Shown piece by piece: positions 7,818 through 18,100 of a stretch of 53,128 nucleotides of DNA; positions within the stretch are counted from its first letter, which is position 1, and the number at the start of each line of letters is the position of its first letter. The notes below the pieces were generated by a model that was not told the origin of the DNA, did not search any database, and saw nothing but the letters and a program-made list of their open reading frames with translations. The position numbers and the translations under genes are program-made. This DNA is from Bacteroidales bacterium (GTDB taxonomy: Bacteria; Bacteroidota; Bacteroidia; Bacteroidales; UBA932), in assembly GCA_029009115.1 (NCBI GenBank), contig JAQXJU010000007.1, positions 1 through 53,128 of the forward strand, read 5' to 3'.

Positions 7818-8786
7818 ATGAAACTCGGATTCCTTTTTATGGGTGACACACCTGACCTGAGGTGGCAGCTTGCCAGCCAGATGGGCATACGTTATGCCGT
7901 GGCCAAACTTGCCCCCCAGCTCACGGGGCGTTCACCCATATGGGAATACGAGGTTCTGGCCTCTGCCAGGCAGCGTTTTGCCGATGCCGGTCTTGAACTC
8001 ATCGCCCTTGAAGGCGACCAGTTCGATATGACTCGCATCAAGCTCGGCCTACCCGGCAGGGAGGAGGACATAGAGCATTATTGCCTTATGCTCGAGAATA
8101 TGGGCCGCCTGTCGATAGGAACCCTTTGCTACAACTTTATGCAGACGGGCTGGTTCCGTACCACTTCCTCCGTCCGTGAAAGGGGAGGCGCTCTGGTTAC
8201 GGGCTTCTCCTCGGCCGATGCAGCTCTACTTCCTCCTAAGGAATATGCTCCGGTGGAGGCTTCCCGCGTGTGGGAGAACTACGAGTGGTTCATACGTCAG
8301 GTCATCCCCGTTGCCGAGGCGAACGGGGTAAGGATGGGGCTTCACCCCGACGACCCTCCGGTTCCGAGCCTCGAAGGAGTTGGCCGCATCTTCATTTCGA
8401 TGGAGGCCGTGGAAAGGGCCCTTGCGCTCAGCGACAGCCCCTCGCATTGCCTGACCTTCTGCCAGGGTACCTATTATACTATGGGGGGAGACCTGAAGGC
8501 TTTCTTCCACAAATGGAAGGACAGGATCTGCTTCGTGCACCTAAGGGACATAGAGGGAACTGCCGACAACTTCCACGAGACCTTCCACGACAACGGCCCC
8601 CACGATATGGCGGATATGCTGCGCTTTTACTCCGATGAGGGCTTCGATGCTCTCATCCGTTCCGACCACGTCCCCACAATGGCCTGCGACGACAACGAGC
8701 GCCCCAGCTACTCGACCGGAGGCTCCCTCTTCGGAGTCGGATATATTAAAGGAATAATGGACACACTGAAAATCCCCTCGATATGA
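7818..8786 (+). CDS. uxuA: Mannonate dehydratase
   Basis: A 322-aa enzyme of the UxuA family, converting D-mannonate to 2-keto-3-deoxy-D-gluconate with a divalent metal. The TIM-barrel family shows typical segments: GIRYAV, the LHPDDPP metal-region motif, CLTFCQGTYYTMGG, and HLRDIEGTADNFHETFHDNG. At 322 residues it is shorter than the roughly 390-residue E. coli enzyme, a length I associate with the shorter bacterial type. It is the first gene of the uronate cluster and overlaps the symporter start by 4 bp (ATGA). Confidence 0.93.
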   Translation: MKLGFLFMGDTPDLRWQLASQMGIRYAVAKLAPQLTGRSPIWEYEVLASARQRFADAGLELIALEGDQFDMTRIKLGLPGREEDIEHYCLMLENMGRLSIGTLCYNFMQTGWFRTTSSVRERGGALVTGFSSADAALLPPKEYAPVEASRVWENYEWFIRQVIPVAEANGVRMGLHPDDPPVPSLEGVGRIFISMEAVERALALSDSPSHCLTFCQGTYYTMGGDLKAFFHKWKDRICFVHLRDIEGTADNFHETFHDNGPHDMADMLRFYSDEGFDALIRSDHVPTMACDDNERPSYSTGGSLFGVGYIKGIMDTLKIPSI

Positions 8787-10435
8787 TACAGCACCTACAG
8801 TCTCTCGATTATGTTGCAGTCGGAATATATCTGCTGCTGATGGCATTCGTAGGGGTGCTGTTCGGCTATCTGGTAAAGGATTCCGGTTCGTACTTCAAAG
8901 GTGGGGGAGCCATACCCTGGGTAATGGCCTCAATCACCAATTTTATGGGCCTGTTCTCTACCTTCGTGTTCGTGGCCTATGCCGGAATAGCCTATGAGCA
9001 CGGGCTGGTGTCCATAACCATCTTCTGGGTGTTCGTGCCTTCGTGCCTGATTGCCGCGGCCTTCCTGGCAAAACGCTGGCGGAGGGTAGGCAAGACCAGC
9101 CCTATGGAGTACCTTGAGATGCGCTACAACGGCAAGGTCCGTCAGGCTATGAGTTGGATGGGGCTGGTGATGCGATTCCTCGACAATATGGTGCGTCTTT
9201 ATGCAATCGGCATCTTCATCGCGGCCGTAACGCCTTTGTCGCTGGACTGGTCCATTATTGTATCCGGATTCATAGTAACTACCTTTAATCTTTTCGGAGG
9301 GATGTGGTCGGTGTCACTGATGAGCACCATACAGTTTGTCATAATGATTCTTGTGACCTGCGTTCTTCTGCCTTTGAGTCTCGGCGAAGCCGGCGGTCTG
9401 CAGAATATGGCCGAAAAGATGCCCCAGAATATGACCTGGTTCAACGGTCCCAAGGGGGCACCCCTTTGGCTCTCGGTCTATTGCATAATGACAATGATCA
9501 AGCAGAACGAGAACTGGACCTTCATCCAGAAGTTCTACTGTGTCCGTGACGAGAAAGCGGCAGTCAACTCGGCCCTGCTTACCGCGGCCCTCTTCCTCGT
9601 ATTCACTCCTGTGTTTATGCTGCCGGCAGTCGCCGGACCTGTGATAATCCCCGGCATTGACAATCCCGAGATGTCCTATGTGGCCCTGTCGGTGAAACTT
9701 CTGCCTGTAGGAATTATGGGAATAATGTTCTCGTCTATGTTCGCGGCGACAATGTCTTCGCTCAACGCCGAGTACAACGTAATGTCCGGAGTCATTACCC
9801 ACGATATCTACAAGAGGCTGTTCCGCCCTGGGTCCACCGATTCCGAACTTCTCAGGGTAGCCCGCTGGAGCACTCTCGCCATCGGAGTGATAATGACTGC
9901 AGGAGCCCTTTTAATCAACGGGAACACGGCCTTCGAGGCCAACAAGCTCTTCACGGGGATAATGGCGATTCCTCTGGGCATTCCCCTGGTGCTCGGAATA
10001 GTAGCGCGCCGGCCCGACTCTTCGGCGGCACTGCGTACCATCTTCGGCGGTATTGCAATCGGCATTACCGTCAACCTCATTCCTTCGCTGAAGTGGGAAA
10101 TAGGCACGGCAATAGAAATGGTCCTGATTCTGCTTCTCTACTTCCTGCCTTCGCTCAGAAAGACTCCCGTCTCTGAAAAGCAGCAGGTTGACAGTTTCTT
10201 CCACCAGCTGGATACTCCCATTCCCGAGGACCAGAAGCCCGTCATAACCGCCTCATACACAAGGGTTATATACTCTATTTTCATTTTCTCGTTCGTCGTG
10301 GCAGGGCTGCTCTTCTGCCTGATGAGCATTCCCAGCATCTCCGCGCTTGGAGGCCGATACAGCTTTGCTGCCGGTGTCTTCTGCATAGTCGGAGCTGTGA
10401 TAATGGCAATAATAAAGAAACTCAAAAGAATATGA
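8783..10435 (+). CDS. Sodium:solute symporter, SSS family
   Basis: A 550-aa inner-membrane protein with about 13 hydrophobic segments and the sodium/solute symporter fold, including the GGMWSVSLMSTIQF and MFAATMSSLNAEYNVMSG segments common in the family. Placement between uxuA and uxaC suggests uptake of a uronate or oligouronide, a context-based inference. It overlaps uxuA and the RraA-like gene by 4 bp at each end, so translation is probably coupled throughout. Confidence 0.9.
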   Translation: MIQHLQSLDYVAVGIYLLLMAFVGVLFGYLVKDSGSYFKGGGAIPWVMASITNFMGLFSTFVFVAYAGIAYEHGLVSITIFWVFVPSCLIAAAFLAKRWRRVGKTSPMEYLEMRYNGKVRQAMSWMGLVMRFLDNMVRLYAIGIFIAAVTPLSLDWSIIVSGFIVTTFNLFGGMWSVSLMSTIQFVIMILVTCVLLPLSLGEAGGLQNMAEKMPQNMTWFNGPKGAPLWLSVYCIMTMIKQNENWTFIQKFYCVRDEKAAVNSALLTAALFLVFTPVFMLPAVAGPVIIPGIDNPEMSYVALSVKLLPVGIMGIMFSSMFAATMSSLNAEYNVMSGVITHDIYKRLFRPGSTDSELLRVARWSTLAIGVIMTAGALLINGNTAFEANKLFTGIMAIPLGIPLVLGIVARRPDSSAALRTIFGGIAIGITVNLIPSLKWEIGTAIEMVLILLLYFLPSLRKTPVSEKQQVDSFFHQLDTPIPEDQKPVITASYTRVIYSIFIFSFVVAGLLFCLMSIPSISALGGRYSFAAGVFCIVGAVIMAIIKKLKRI

Positions 10436-11154
10436 TTAAAGATTCGACACGTCTGGAAGCACTTACCGAGATGCTGGACAATTACGATATCCAGCCACTC
10501 TCCATTCCCGATGACCAGATTTGCGACAGGCTTGAAAAGCTTTACACAGGAGCCATCAACGACGTGCTCCGCGAACATTGCCTTCTAGACCAGGCTATGC
10601 CTAACAGCATTATGCCCTTGAAGATGGAGATGTGCCGTGCGGGAGTCGCCTATACCATACGCTCAACCCCCAACCCTACGGTTACAGGTGAGATGAATGT
10701 GCGTGCCCGTATGCTGGATGCAATGCCCCGCGGCTGCTGCGTCATCTGGGATGCCGGTGCCGAGAACGAAGCCTCGCACTGGGGAGAGGTGATGACGGCC
10801 TCTGCCATTGCCCGCGGCGCCAGGATGGCCGTAATCAACGGCGGAATCCGTGACACCCGCCAGGTCCTTGCTCAGAACTTCCCGGTTTTCTACCGCTACA
10901 GAACTTCAAACGGCTCACTCGGCCGTACCAAGATTACCGAGTACAATGTTCCCCTGAGGATAGGGAAGGTATATGTGAAGCCCGGCGACTTCATCCTTGG
11001 AGACATAGACGGAGTGGTTGTCATCCCCCGAGGCATAGCCGTTGAGGTTCTCGAGAGAGCCGAACGTATCAAGGCCAACGAGAAGGAAATGCGTGGAATG
11101 GTCCACGAGGGCTTTTCTGCAGTAGAAATGATTGACAACGGCGGTTATTTCTAG
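10432..11154 (+). CDS. RraA-family protein, possible aldolase/decarboxylase
   Basis: A 240-aa protein of the RraA / HMG-CHA aldolase fold. The family motif is seen as GGIRDTRQV, preceded by WGEVMTASAIARGARMAVING and followed by the GDFILGDIDGVVVIPR segment. Family members include the RNase E inhibitor RraA and class II pyruvate aldolases or oxaloacetate decarboxylases. Its place in a uronate cluster that lacks visible kdgK and kdgA makes an enzymatic role on a 2-keto acid more likely than RNase control; this is inference. It starts at the symporter stop (ATGA) and ends 3 nt before uxaC. Confidence 0.82.
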   Translation: MIKDSTRLEALTEMLDNYDIQPLSIPDDQICDRLEKLYTGAINDVLREHCLLDQAMPNSIMPLKMEMCRAGVAYTIRSTPNPTVTGEMNVRARMLDAMPRGCCVIWDAGAENEASHWGEVMTASAIARGARMAVINGGIRDTRQVLAQNFPVFYRYRTSNGSLGRTKITEYNVPLRIGKVYVKPGDFILGDIDGVVVIPRGIAVEVLERAERIKANEKEMRGMVHEGFSAVEMIDNGGYF

Positions 11155-11157
11155 ACT

Positions 11158-12555
11158 ATGAATCTCTCTTTTCTCTCATCTGACTGGCTGCTCGAGAGCA
11201 AGGCTGCACGTGACCTCTATTTCGGCTATGCGCAGGATGCTCCCGTTGTGGACTTCCATAACCACCTGTCGGTAGAGGACATTCTGTCCGACAGGCGTTT
11301 CGGGGATATCTGCTCGCTCTGGGTGGCCGAGGACCGCTACAAGCACAGGGCTATGAGAATAGCCGGGATGGACGAGAGTCTGATTACTGGAGATTCCCCT
11401 GCCCACGACAAGTTCGTTGCCTGGTGCAGTCTCCTCCCAAGGCTGATGGGCAACCCCCTTTTCCACTGGTCCTGCCTTGAGATGAAAAGGGTATTTGGAA
11501 TTGAGGAACTGCCCTGCGCAGAGAATGCCGAAGAACTTTGGGCGCATTGCAACTCTTTGCTCGGCTCTGAAAAGTTCTCGAACAATTCCATTCTGAGGAG
11601 CTTCTCGACAGAGATTCTGACTACCTCCGACGACATTCTCGACGATGTTTCACTACACGGCAAGGCTTCGGCCGTTTCGGGAATCAAGGTCCGCCCTTCG
11701 CTGCGGGCCGATTCTGCCCTTGCATTCGGAAAGCCTTCGTTCAAGGCATTCCTCGAGCGCTTGGGAGAAGGAAATCCTGTAAGCGATATCGACTCTTACT
11801 GCTCGCTTCTTCTGGAGAGAATTTCATTCTTCGCCGCCAATGGCTGCAGGCTTTCAGACCACGCCCTCGACAGCGGATTCCGTTTCGTAAAGACGACAAG
11901 GGACGAGGCGGCACGCATCTTTGAGGCCACGCTCGGAGGCCCGGCCGTCAGCGACGCCGATTATGTGGCTCTGAAGTCGTACGTTCTGGAATTCCTGGCC
12001 TGCGAGTATGCCCGAAGAGGCTGGGTGATGCAGCTCCACATTGGGGCCGAGAGGTTCACAAGCAGCCGCCTGAGAGCGGTGAGCGGAGCTGCAGGAGGTT
12101 ATGCCTGTCCCGGGAACAGCCTTGACCTGAGGTCGCTCTGCGACTTCCTGGATGCCCTTGACCTTCAGGACTGCCTCCCCAGGACCATCCTCTATACCCT
12201 GAATCCTTCGGACAATGCCATACTCTCCTCCCTGACGGGATCCTTTGCCTTGTCCAGATGCCAGAAGATTCAGTTCGGCCCTGCTTGGTGGTACAACGAC
12301 CACCTCTGCGGAATCACCGACAACCTCGACGCCCTGAGCTCATATTCAGTGCTCTTCAATTCGATAGGAATGACTACGGACTCTCGCTCCATTCTCTCTT
12401 TCTCGAGGCACGAATACTTCCGCCGCATACTCTGCAATTACCTCGGCGGGATGATTGAAAAGGGGCAGCTTCCCCGAGACATCGAGTTCATAGGCGAGGC
12501 CGTGCGCGACATTTCATACAGAAACTCAAAAAGATGGATATACAATGAGCAATAA
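11158..12555 (+). CDS. uxaC: Glucuronate (uronate) isomerase
   Basis: A 465-aa UxaC, interconverting D-glucuronate and D-fructuronate (or galacturonate and tagaturonate). The amidohydrolase-type start VVDFHNHLS, the SGIKVRPSLRAD segment, VMQLHIGAERF and the FGPAWWYNDH motif are all family signatures, and the length matches. It lies 3 nt after the RraA-like gene and overlaps the next SDR gene by 11 bp. Confidence 0.96.
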   Translation: MNLSFLSSDWLLESKAARDLYFGYAQDAPVVDFHNHLSVEDILSDRRFGDICSLWVAEDRYKHRAMRIAGMDESLITGDSPAHDKFVAWCSLLPRLMGNPLFHWSCLEMKRVFGIEELPCAENAEELWAHCNSLLGSEKFSNNSILRSFSTEILTTSDDILDDVSLHGKASAVSGIKVRPSLRADSALAFGKPSFKAFLERLGEGNPVSDIDSYCSLLLERISFFAANGCRLSDHALDSGFRFVKTTRDEAARIFEATLGGPAVSDADYVALKSYVLEFLACEYARRGWVMQLHIGAERFTSSRLRAVSGAAGGYACPGNSLDLRSLCDFLDALDLQDCLPRTILYTLNPSDNAILSSLTGSFALSRCQKIQFGPAWWYNDHLCGITDNLDALSSYSVLFNSIGMTTDSRSILSFSRHEYFRRILCNYLGGMIEKGQLPRDIEFIGEAVRDISYRNSKRWIYNEQ

Positions 12556-13384
12556 TGCCAAAGTTGCCGTCGTCACAGGTGGTGGCGGCACCCTCTGCGG
12601 CCCCATTGCAGAGGACCTTGCTCGCAAGGGCTACAAGGTGGTTCTGGTGGGACGCCGCCTTGAAATACTTGAAAAAAGAGCTGAACAGATACTTCAGGCT
12701 ACGGGCTGTGAGTGCCTTTCTATGAGCGCTGACGTCAAGGACGAAGAGCGTATGAACGAAGTTCACGAAGAGATACTCTCGCGCCTCGGCAAGGTCTCGG
12801 TTCTGGTAAACGGAGCCGGAGGCAACCAGATGGACGTTGTGGCAAGCGTGAATGAGTACACCCCCGGCGAACTTGAACCCGGGCACGAGTTCAAGGGCTG
12901 GTTCGACCTCAAAATGGACCGTTTTCTCGATGTGGTGAACGTCAATATTATGGGTACGGTCATTCCCTGCCATATTTTCTCGAGAGATATGGTTGAACTC
13001 GGTGGGGGAGCCATTCTGAACTTTGCCTCTATGAACACCTACAGACCATTGTCGAGGGTTCCTGCCTATGCAGCCTCGAAGGCTGCCATATCCAACTTTA
13101 CCCAGTGGCTTGCCGCATATCTCGCCCCCGCAGGGGTGAGGGTGAATGCAGTTGCTCCCGGATTTTTCTGGAATGAGAGAACCCCTAAGCTGATGATTAA
13201 GCCCGACGGTTCGCTCACCGAGAGGGCGGAGCACATACTCTACCATACTCCAATGCACCGCTGGGGACAGGCCGAGGACCTGCTCGGCTGCGCATCCTGG
13301 CTTCTCGACGATTCCCGGTCGGGCTTTGTGACCGGTATCACGGTGCCCGTGGATGGCGGCTTCCTGAGTTGTGCGGGACTATAA
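12545..13384 (+). CDS. SDR-type D-mannonate oxidoreductase (fructuronate reductase)
   Basis: A 279-aa short-chain dehydrogenase: nucleotide-binding TGGGGTLCG near the N terminus, NGAGGNQ, catalytic Ser in LNFASMNTY and YAASK. The region from SNFTQWLA through FVTGITVPVDGGF closely follows the SDR enzymes annotated as D-mannonate oxidoreductase in Bacteroidota, which replace the unrelated E. coli UxuB. With UxaC and UxuA it completes glucuronate to fructuronate to mannonate to 2-keto-3-deoxygluconate. The start lies inside the end of uxaC. Confidence 0.88.
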   Translation: MSNNAKVAVVTGGGGTLCGPIAEDLARKGYKVVLVGRRLEILEKRAEQILQATGCECLSMSADVKDEERMNEVHEEILSRLGKVSVLVNGAGGNQMDVVASVNEYTPGELEPGHEFKGWFDLKMDRFLDVVNVNIMGTVIPCHIFSRDMVELGGGAILNFASMNTYRPLSRVPAYAASKAAISNFTQWLAAYLAPAGVRVNAVAPGFFWNERTPKLMIKPDGSLTERAEHILYHTPMHRWGQAEDLLGCASWLLDDSRSGFVTGITVPVDGGFLSCAGL

Positions 13385-13415
13385 AAAGAAGAACAACAGA
13401 TAAAACATAATTATT

Positions 13416-13562
13416 ATGACAAGTAAAACTAACTGCCAAGGTTTGGAGTACAAGGCTCCTGCCTTAACTGTTCTTGAACTGGGAGTGCACACTGTGATTG
13501 CACTTTCCGGTGAAGTGGAGGAAGCTTCGGGACTTCCTGAATATGAAGGTGAAGACTGGTAA
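13416..13562 (+). CDS. Small unannotated peptide, 48 aa
   Basis: An ATG frame of 48 codons in the gap between uxuB and the lipoprotein gene, ending 13 nt before the latter. It begins MTSKTNC, contains YKAPALTVLELG and IALSGEVEEASG, and ends in the acidic aromatic YEGEDW. Short peptides of this style (basic start, YxAPxxxxxEL, then SG and an acidic tail with Trp) are, from memory, often found just before lipoprotein genes in Bacteroidales, but I know no assigned function. No signal peptide or membrane segment is seen. Its position in the middle of a co-directional operon is the main support. Confidence 0.65.
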   Translation: MTSKTNCQGLEYKAPALTVLELGVHTVIALSGEVEEASGLPEYEGEDW

Positions 13563-13575
13563 ATTCTGCAAGGCT

Positions 13576-15114
13576 ATGAGTAAGAAACTTTTCGTATTGG
13601 CCGGCGCAGTTCTGGCCCTGTATTCAGTCTCCTGCACTAAGCAGGAAATGATTCCTGTTGATGAGACCCCCGCCCATGCAGCGGAAGCTGCCGTGATGCT
13701 CTCGGCAACTGCGGCTGTCCCCGAATCTTCGAGAGTCGCCCTTGCCGAAGAGGCCACCGGCCTCAAGTCCTCATGGGAGGTAGGTGACAGGATTTTCGGC
13801 TTCAAGTCCGACGGGACTCCCTTCGATTTCGAGGTTCAGTCCGTTGACCCTTCCAGCGGAGCTGCCACTCTCGCCCAGATTGGCTCGACAACCTTTACTC
13901 CCGGCGAGACTATCTTTGCCATTTATGCTACAGGCAAGACTTCTGCCGATCTCGCAGGAACCAAGTGCAGTTTCGACCTTTCGCTCCAGGATCAGGATAC
14001 TCCTCCCGTGGTAATGTCTTGCAGCGCCAGCGTGGCAGCGGGGCCTTCTGTGTGCTTTACCTTCCAGAATGAGCTGTCGATTGTTGGTGTTAAAGATCCT
14101 ATGTTTTCTGGAGCTTTGTCAGAAGGAAAACTGGTAAGGAAACTTGTCCTGAGCGGTCAAAAGATAGTTAGTTCCTTCTCACTGTCCCTCTCGGGCGGTG
14201 AACTGGTCGCCGAGTATGATGCCCCTAAAAACTTCATCCTCAGAGACGTGCGTATTACTCCTGTGGAATCAGGAGGGAATCTTACCTTTGCAGAACCTGT
14301 ATATATTGCCGTAGTTCCTTCCGGAACAATTGCAAAGTTCACCCTTCAGGACAACAAGGGCAATTTCTATGAGTATGCCTTGAACAAGGCTCCCGAGAAG
14401 GGAAAGTATTACAGGTTGAAAGACAAAACCCTCAATACTGTAACTTTGCCTGAGGTCAGCGGCATTGAGGCTGGAAGTGTAGCCTGGTCCAAGAGTAACC
14501 TGGGGACAGATAAACCAGCCAATATGGGATATGTATTCCGCTGGAGTGACTGCAAGCATCTTTATGATTATGCTTCGGATCCTAAATGGGCAGAAGGGTA
14601 TGAATCAACAGGCTTTCTCCCGGAAGCAGGCCAGTGCTATTGCACAGACCCTTTGGGGAATTCAGAAAAAGGGACATACAGCAAATACCTTGAGCCAGGA
14701 CTGGTCTTGGACCCCGTCGATGATATTGTGCAACTGACTTACCCTTGTTCGGGTTGGCGAATGCCGACTGTCGAGGAGTTCAAGGCATTATATGCTTTGA
14801 AGGATGATTCTGGTTTTACTTATACCTATGGCGATGCATTATCACCAAACATTGGAATCAAATTCAAGAATAATAGCACAAATGCCGAGGTTTATTTGAG
14901 GGCAAATCAAACCTTGTTCAGCTCAGGTACGACATCCGCGATTAATATTGGAAGGTACTGGACCTCAAGTTCCACTACAGCAAATGACAAATCTTATGCA
15001 GCCCAGTATGCACGTATTGTCGTTTCCAGTAAAAAAACTACCGGGGAAATGAGATTTGATATTGCTGTTCGTCATTCAGGTTATTCAGTCCGCCCTGTTA
15101 AGCCGGTTTCTTAA
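13576..15114 (+). CDS. Surface lipoprotein with fimbrillin-like and FISUMP-like domains
   Basis: A 512-aa lipoprotein with lipobox YSVSC (Cys20). The N-terminal part (about 40-290) resembles the fimbrillin-like modules of Bacteroidales adhesins, with the segment VDPSSGAATL and FTPGETIFAIYA. The C-terminal part (about 300-510) has the FISUMP-like pattern: WSKSNLG, DPVDDIVQLTYP, SGWRMPTVEEFKAL, GRYWTSS and a final YSVRPV. I start at ATG 13576 because it places the lipobox correctly; an ATG 33 nt upstream would overlap the small peptide. It is a paralogue of the N-terminal half of the next gene and lies 9 nt before it. Likely displayed on the cell surface to bind glycan or protein; this is inference. 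Confidence 0.82.
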   Translation: MSKKLFVLAGAVLALYSVSCTKQEMIPVDETPAHAAEAAVMLSATAAVPESSRVALAEEATGLKSSWEVGDRIFGFKSDGTPFDFEVQSVDPSSGAATLAQIGSTTFTPGETIFAIYATGKTSADLAGTKCSFDLSLQDQDTPPVVMSCSASVAAGPSVCFTFQNELSIVGVKDPMFSGALSEGKLVRKLVLSGQKIVSSFSLSLSGGELVAEYDAPKNFILRDVRITPVESGGNLTFAEPVYIAVVPSGTIAKFTLQDNKGNFYEYALNKAPEKGKYYRLKDKTLNTVTLPEVSGIEAGSVAWSKSNLGTDKPANMGYVFRWSDCKHLYDYASDPKWAEGYESTGFLPEAGQCYCTDPLGNSEKGTYSKYLEPGLVLDPVDDIVQLTYPCSGWRMPTVEEFKALYALKDDSGFTYTYGDALSPNIGIKFKNNSTNAEVYLRANQTLFSSGTTSAINIGRYWTSSSTTANDKSYAAQYARIVVSSKKTTGEMRFDIAVRHSGYSVRPVKPVS

Positions 15115-15123
15115 ACCTTGAAT

Positions 15124-18100
15124 ATGAAATTGTCAAAATACTTACTTCCCGCAGTGCTGGCGGCCCTTGCAATGGCCTCTTGCGCACCCGAGAAGATAGA
15201 ACCTCAGGAGCCCGAACCGGCTCCTGAGGGCTTTGTAGCCCGGGCAACCCTGCCTGAGGATTCAAGAGTCTTCTTTGAGGAGAACTCTTCCGGCGGCCTG
15301 CATCCGAGCTGGCAGAAGGGCGACCTTTTGAGGTGCTTCCTCACCTCTGGAGAGAACTTCAATTTCGAGGTAAGTTCGGTTGACCCTTCAAGCGGAGTTG
15401 CTACCCTTGTGACGAGCTCCTCGCACGAATTCACTCCGGGAGAGACCGTCTTTGCCCTGTATATGCCCGATTCGTGCGTATCTGAGTACAAGGGCGGCTG
15501 CTTTGACGTCAATCTCGCCTCGCAGGGGGCTGAGGGAATTCCGGCTATGATGCTCTCCGAGGCCGTGGTGCAGGACGGCCCTTCGCTGCACTTCACTATG
15601 CGCAACGGCTGTTCCGTCATAGGAATAGTCAATCCGGCAATAGGGGCACTGAACGCAAATAGGAATCTTTCGAAGGTCATTGTAAGCGGTCACGAGCTGG
15701 TCAGCGCGGGCAAGGTCAGCGTCGAGGCTGGGGCGCTCAAGTTCGAAGCGGCAGTTCCTACGGTTTTCATAGAGAAGACGGTTGATGCTCCTATGATTGC
15801 CTCTGCATCCGGTATTTCGGTAGAGAATCCAATCTACATAGCCGTTCCTCCCTGCAGGATAGCTAAGATTACTCTTGTTGACAGCAAGGGTTACATCTAT
15901 TCCTACGAGGTGAACAAAGATGCAGAAGCCTCGACATACTACCGCGTGAAGGACAGGCCTTTCGAGGCTGTGACTCTTCCTGTTAATACCGAGGTTCTGA
16001 CCGGCGGAGTGTACTGGTCCGACAGGAACCTTGGTGCAACTACCGTTACCAGCGGTATGGCCGCCTGGGGTGATGCCTATCAGTGGGGGAATGACGCTAT
16101 CCTCTATAACTCGAAGAATTACAATGAAAAGACTGTTGAGCTCAAGAGCGAATACTCCGACGGTTATGCAGCCGTTACAGGATTGAACTACTACAACGGA
16201 AGCACTTATTCCAAATACAACGAAACAGACGGAAAGACTGTTCTCGATCCTGTAGATGACGTCGTGCAACTCACTTATCCCGGCTCGGGGTGGCGTATGC
16301 CCACAATAGAGGAGTGCAATTCGCTGACTGCGGCAGCCTCAAGCGGCAGCCTCCTCTCGCAGGACACCGGGGGCAGCACTTCGTACATCAAATATGCCGA
16401 CGCATCGGGCAATACCGTAAGTTTTGTGCGTACCTACGGTCTAAGCGAAAAGGCTTTCGATACTAACCGCGGACGATACTGGACCAGCAGCGTCGTATCC
16501 GCTGAGAGCGATGCCAAGCGCTTTCTCAAAGCCCATTACTTCAGAATCAATTCTGCCAATACCACTTCAGGAACGAACCTGAGGCATCTGGGTTACTATG
16601 TTCGTCCTGTACTTCCCGAGGGGTCCGGGCCGGGTAGCGGCTCCGGTGGCGGAGGAGGCTATGACGAGCCTGACCTTCCTAACTACAATGCCGGCAGAAG
16701 CGTAGCCGGACTGCCAGAATGGAATGAGATTTCGGTGGATTATACCAATCTGACTGCAGCGAACCATCCCCGCCTTTTCCTCAGGGCAAAGGATATCAAG
16801 ACAATCTGTACGAGGGTTGCTGGTTCGGATTATCCCTATCTGAACAAGCTCCACGCCAGCATTATGGCAGGTGCAGATGCCCTTGTCAAGAATACCGGCG
16901 CCCTCAAGTACGAGATTACTTCCGGAGGACAGCTCCTTCAGGTTTCCCGAAAGGCCCTGACGCGCATAGCAGACCTTGCCTACGCTTACCGTATTACGGG
17001 CGATGACAAGTATCTTCAGATGGCTGATTTTCATATAAATACCGTCTGCGACTTCCCTGACTGGCACTCTGAACATTTCCTGGATGTAGCCGAAATGGCT
17101 ACGGCCGTGGCGATAGGCTACGACTGGCTCTACTGCGACCTGCCTGCGGCAACCCTCGAAAAGGCACGCGACAGGCTCAAGAGCTATGCCCTTGAACTTG
17201 CTTCTTCCAGCAATGTCTATTCCCAGACGGGTAACTGGAACCAGGTCTGCCTCGGAGGTCTTATGTGCGCTGCTCTTGCAGTTTACGAAGATTATCCCTC
17301 GCTTTGTGACGAAGTGGTACGCAAGGCTCTCGCTTCTAATGCCAAGGAGGTCAAGGCAATTTATGCCCCTATGGGTGCCTGCCCCGAAGGACCGGGATAC
17401 TGGGAATATGGGACCACCTATCAGGGCATACTGAACCTTGCCTGCGAGACGGCTCTCGGAACTGATTTCGAACTGCCTTTGGTCGAAGGGTTCAGCCACG
17501 CCGGCGACTACTATATGTTTGTTCGCGGCAACAGCGGCAAGCGTTTCAATTACTCCGACAGCGGTGAGAAGGATGAGGCCTCTCTCGGAATGTGGTACAT
17601 CGCTTACGAAAAGGGCAATGGCTCATACCTCTATCAGGACATATCCCATCTCGACGACGGAAGCTTTTCCAGCGACCCTTATTCCTTTATGGCTATGACC
17701 TGCTGTGTGAAGATGGGCTCTTTCAGCGTTACTCCTCCTTCGGGAAAGATTTACAAGTCCGATGGTGCGAATCCCGTTTTGATGTGCCGTACGGGATGGA
17801 CTTCTAACGACCTGTATCTGGCTCTGAAGGCTGGTATGCCCAATATCAACCACGCTCATATGGACGTTGGCGAGGTTGTGTTCGACGCCTTCGGAACCCG
17901 CTGGTTCAAGGACTTCACCTATTCGACAGACTATGGCGAGCTTCGCGACCTCCTTACTGCGTCGGGCCAGAGTACCGACCAGCTCGGAAACAGGGAAGTG
18001 GATTCGTGGAGATGGAAGATATTCCAGTATATCAACCTGAGCCACAGCACTATAACAGTGAATATGCAGAACCACTGGCCCTTCGGTTGCGGGGGTGTAT

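Noticed and set aside
16567..17499. 310-codon open frame antisense to the lyase
   Set aside because: It lies within the catalytic domain of the lyase and shows no promoter or family resemblance.
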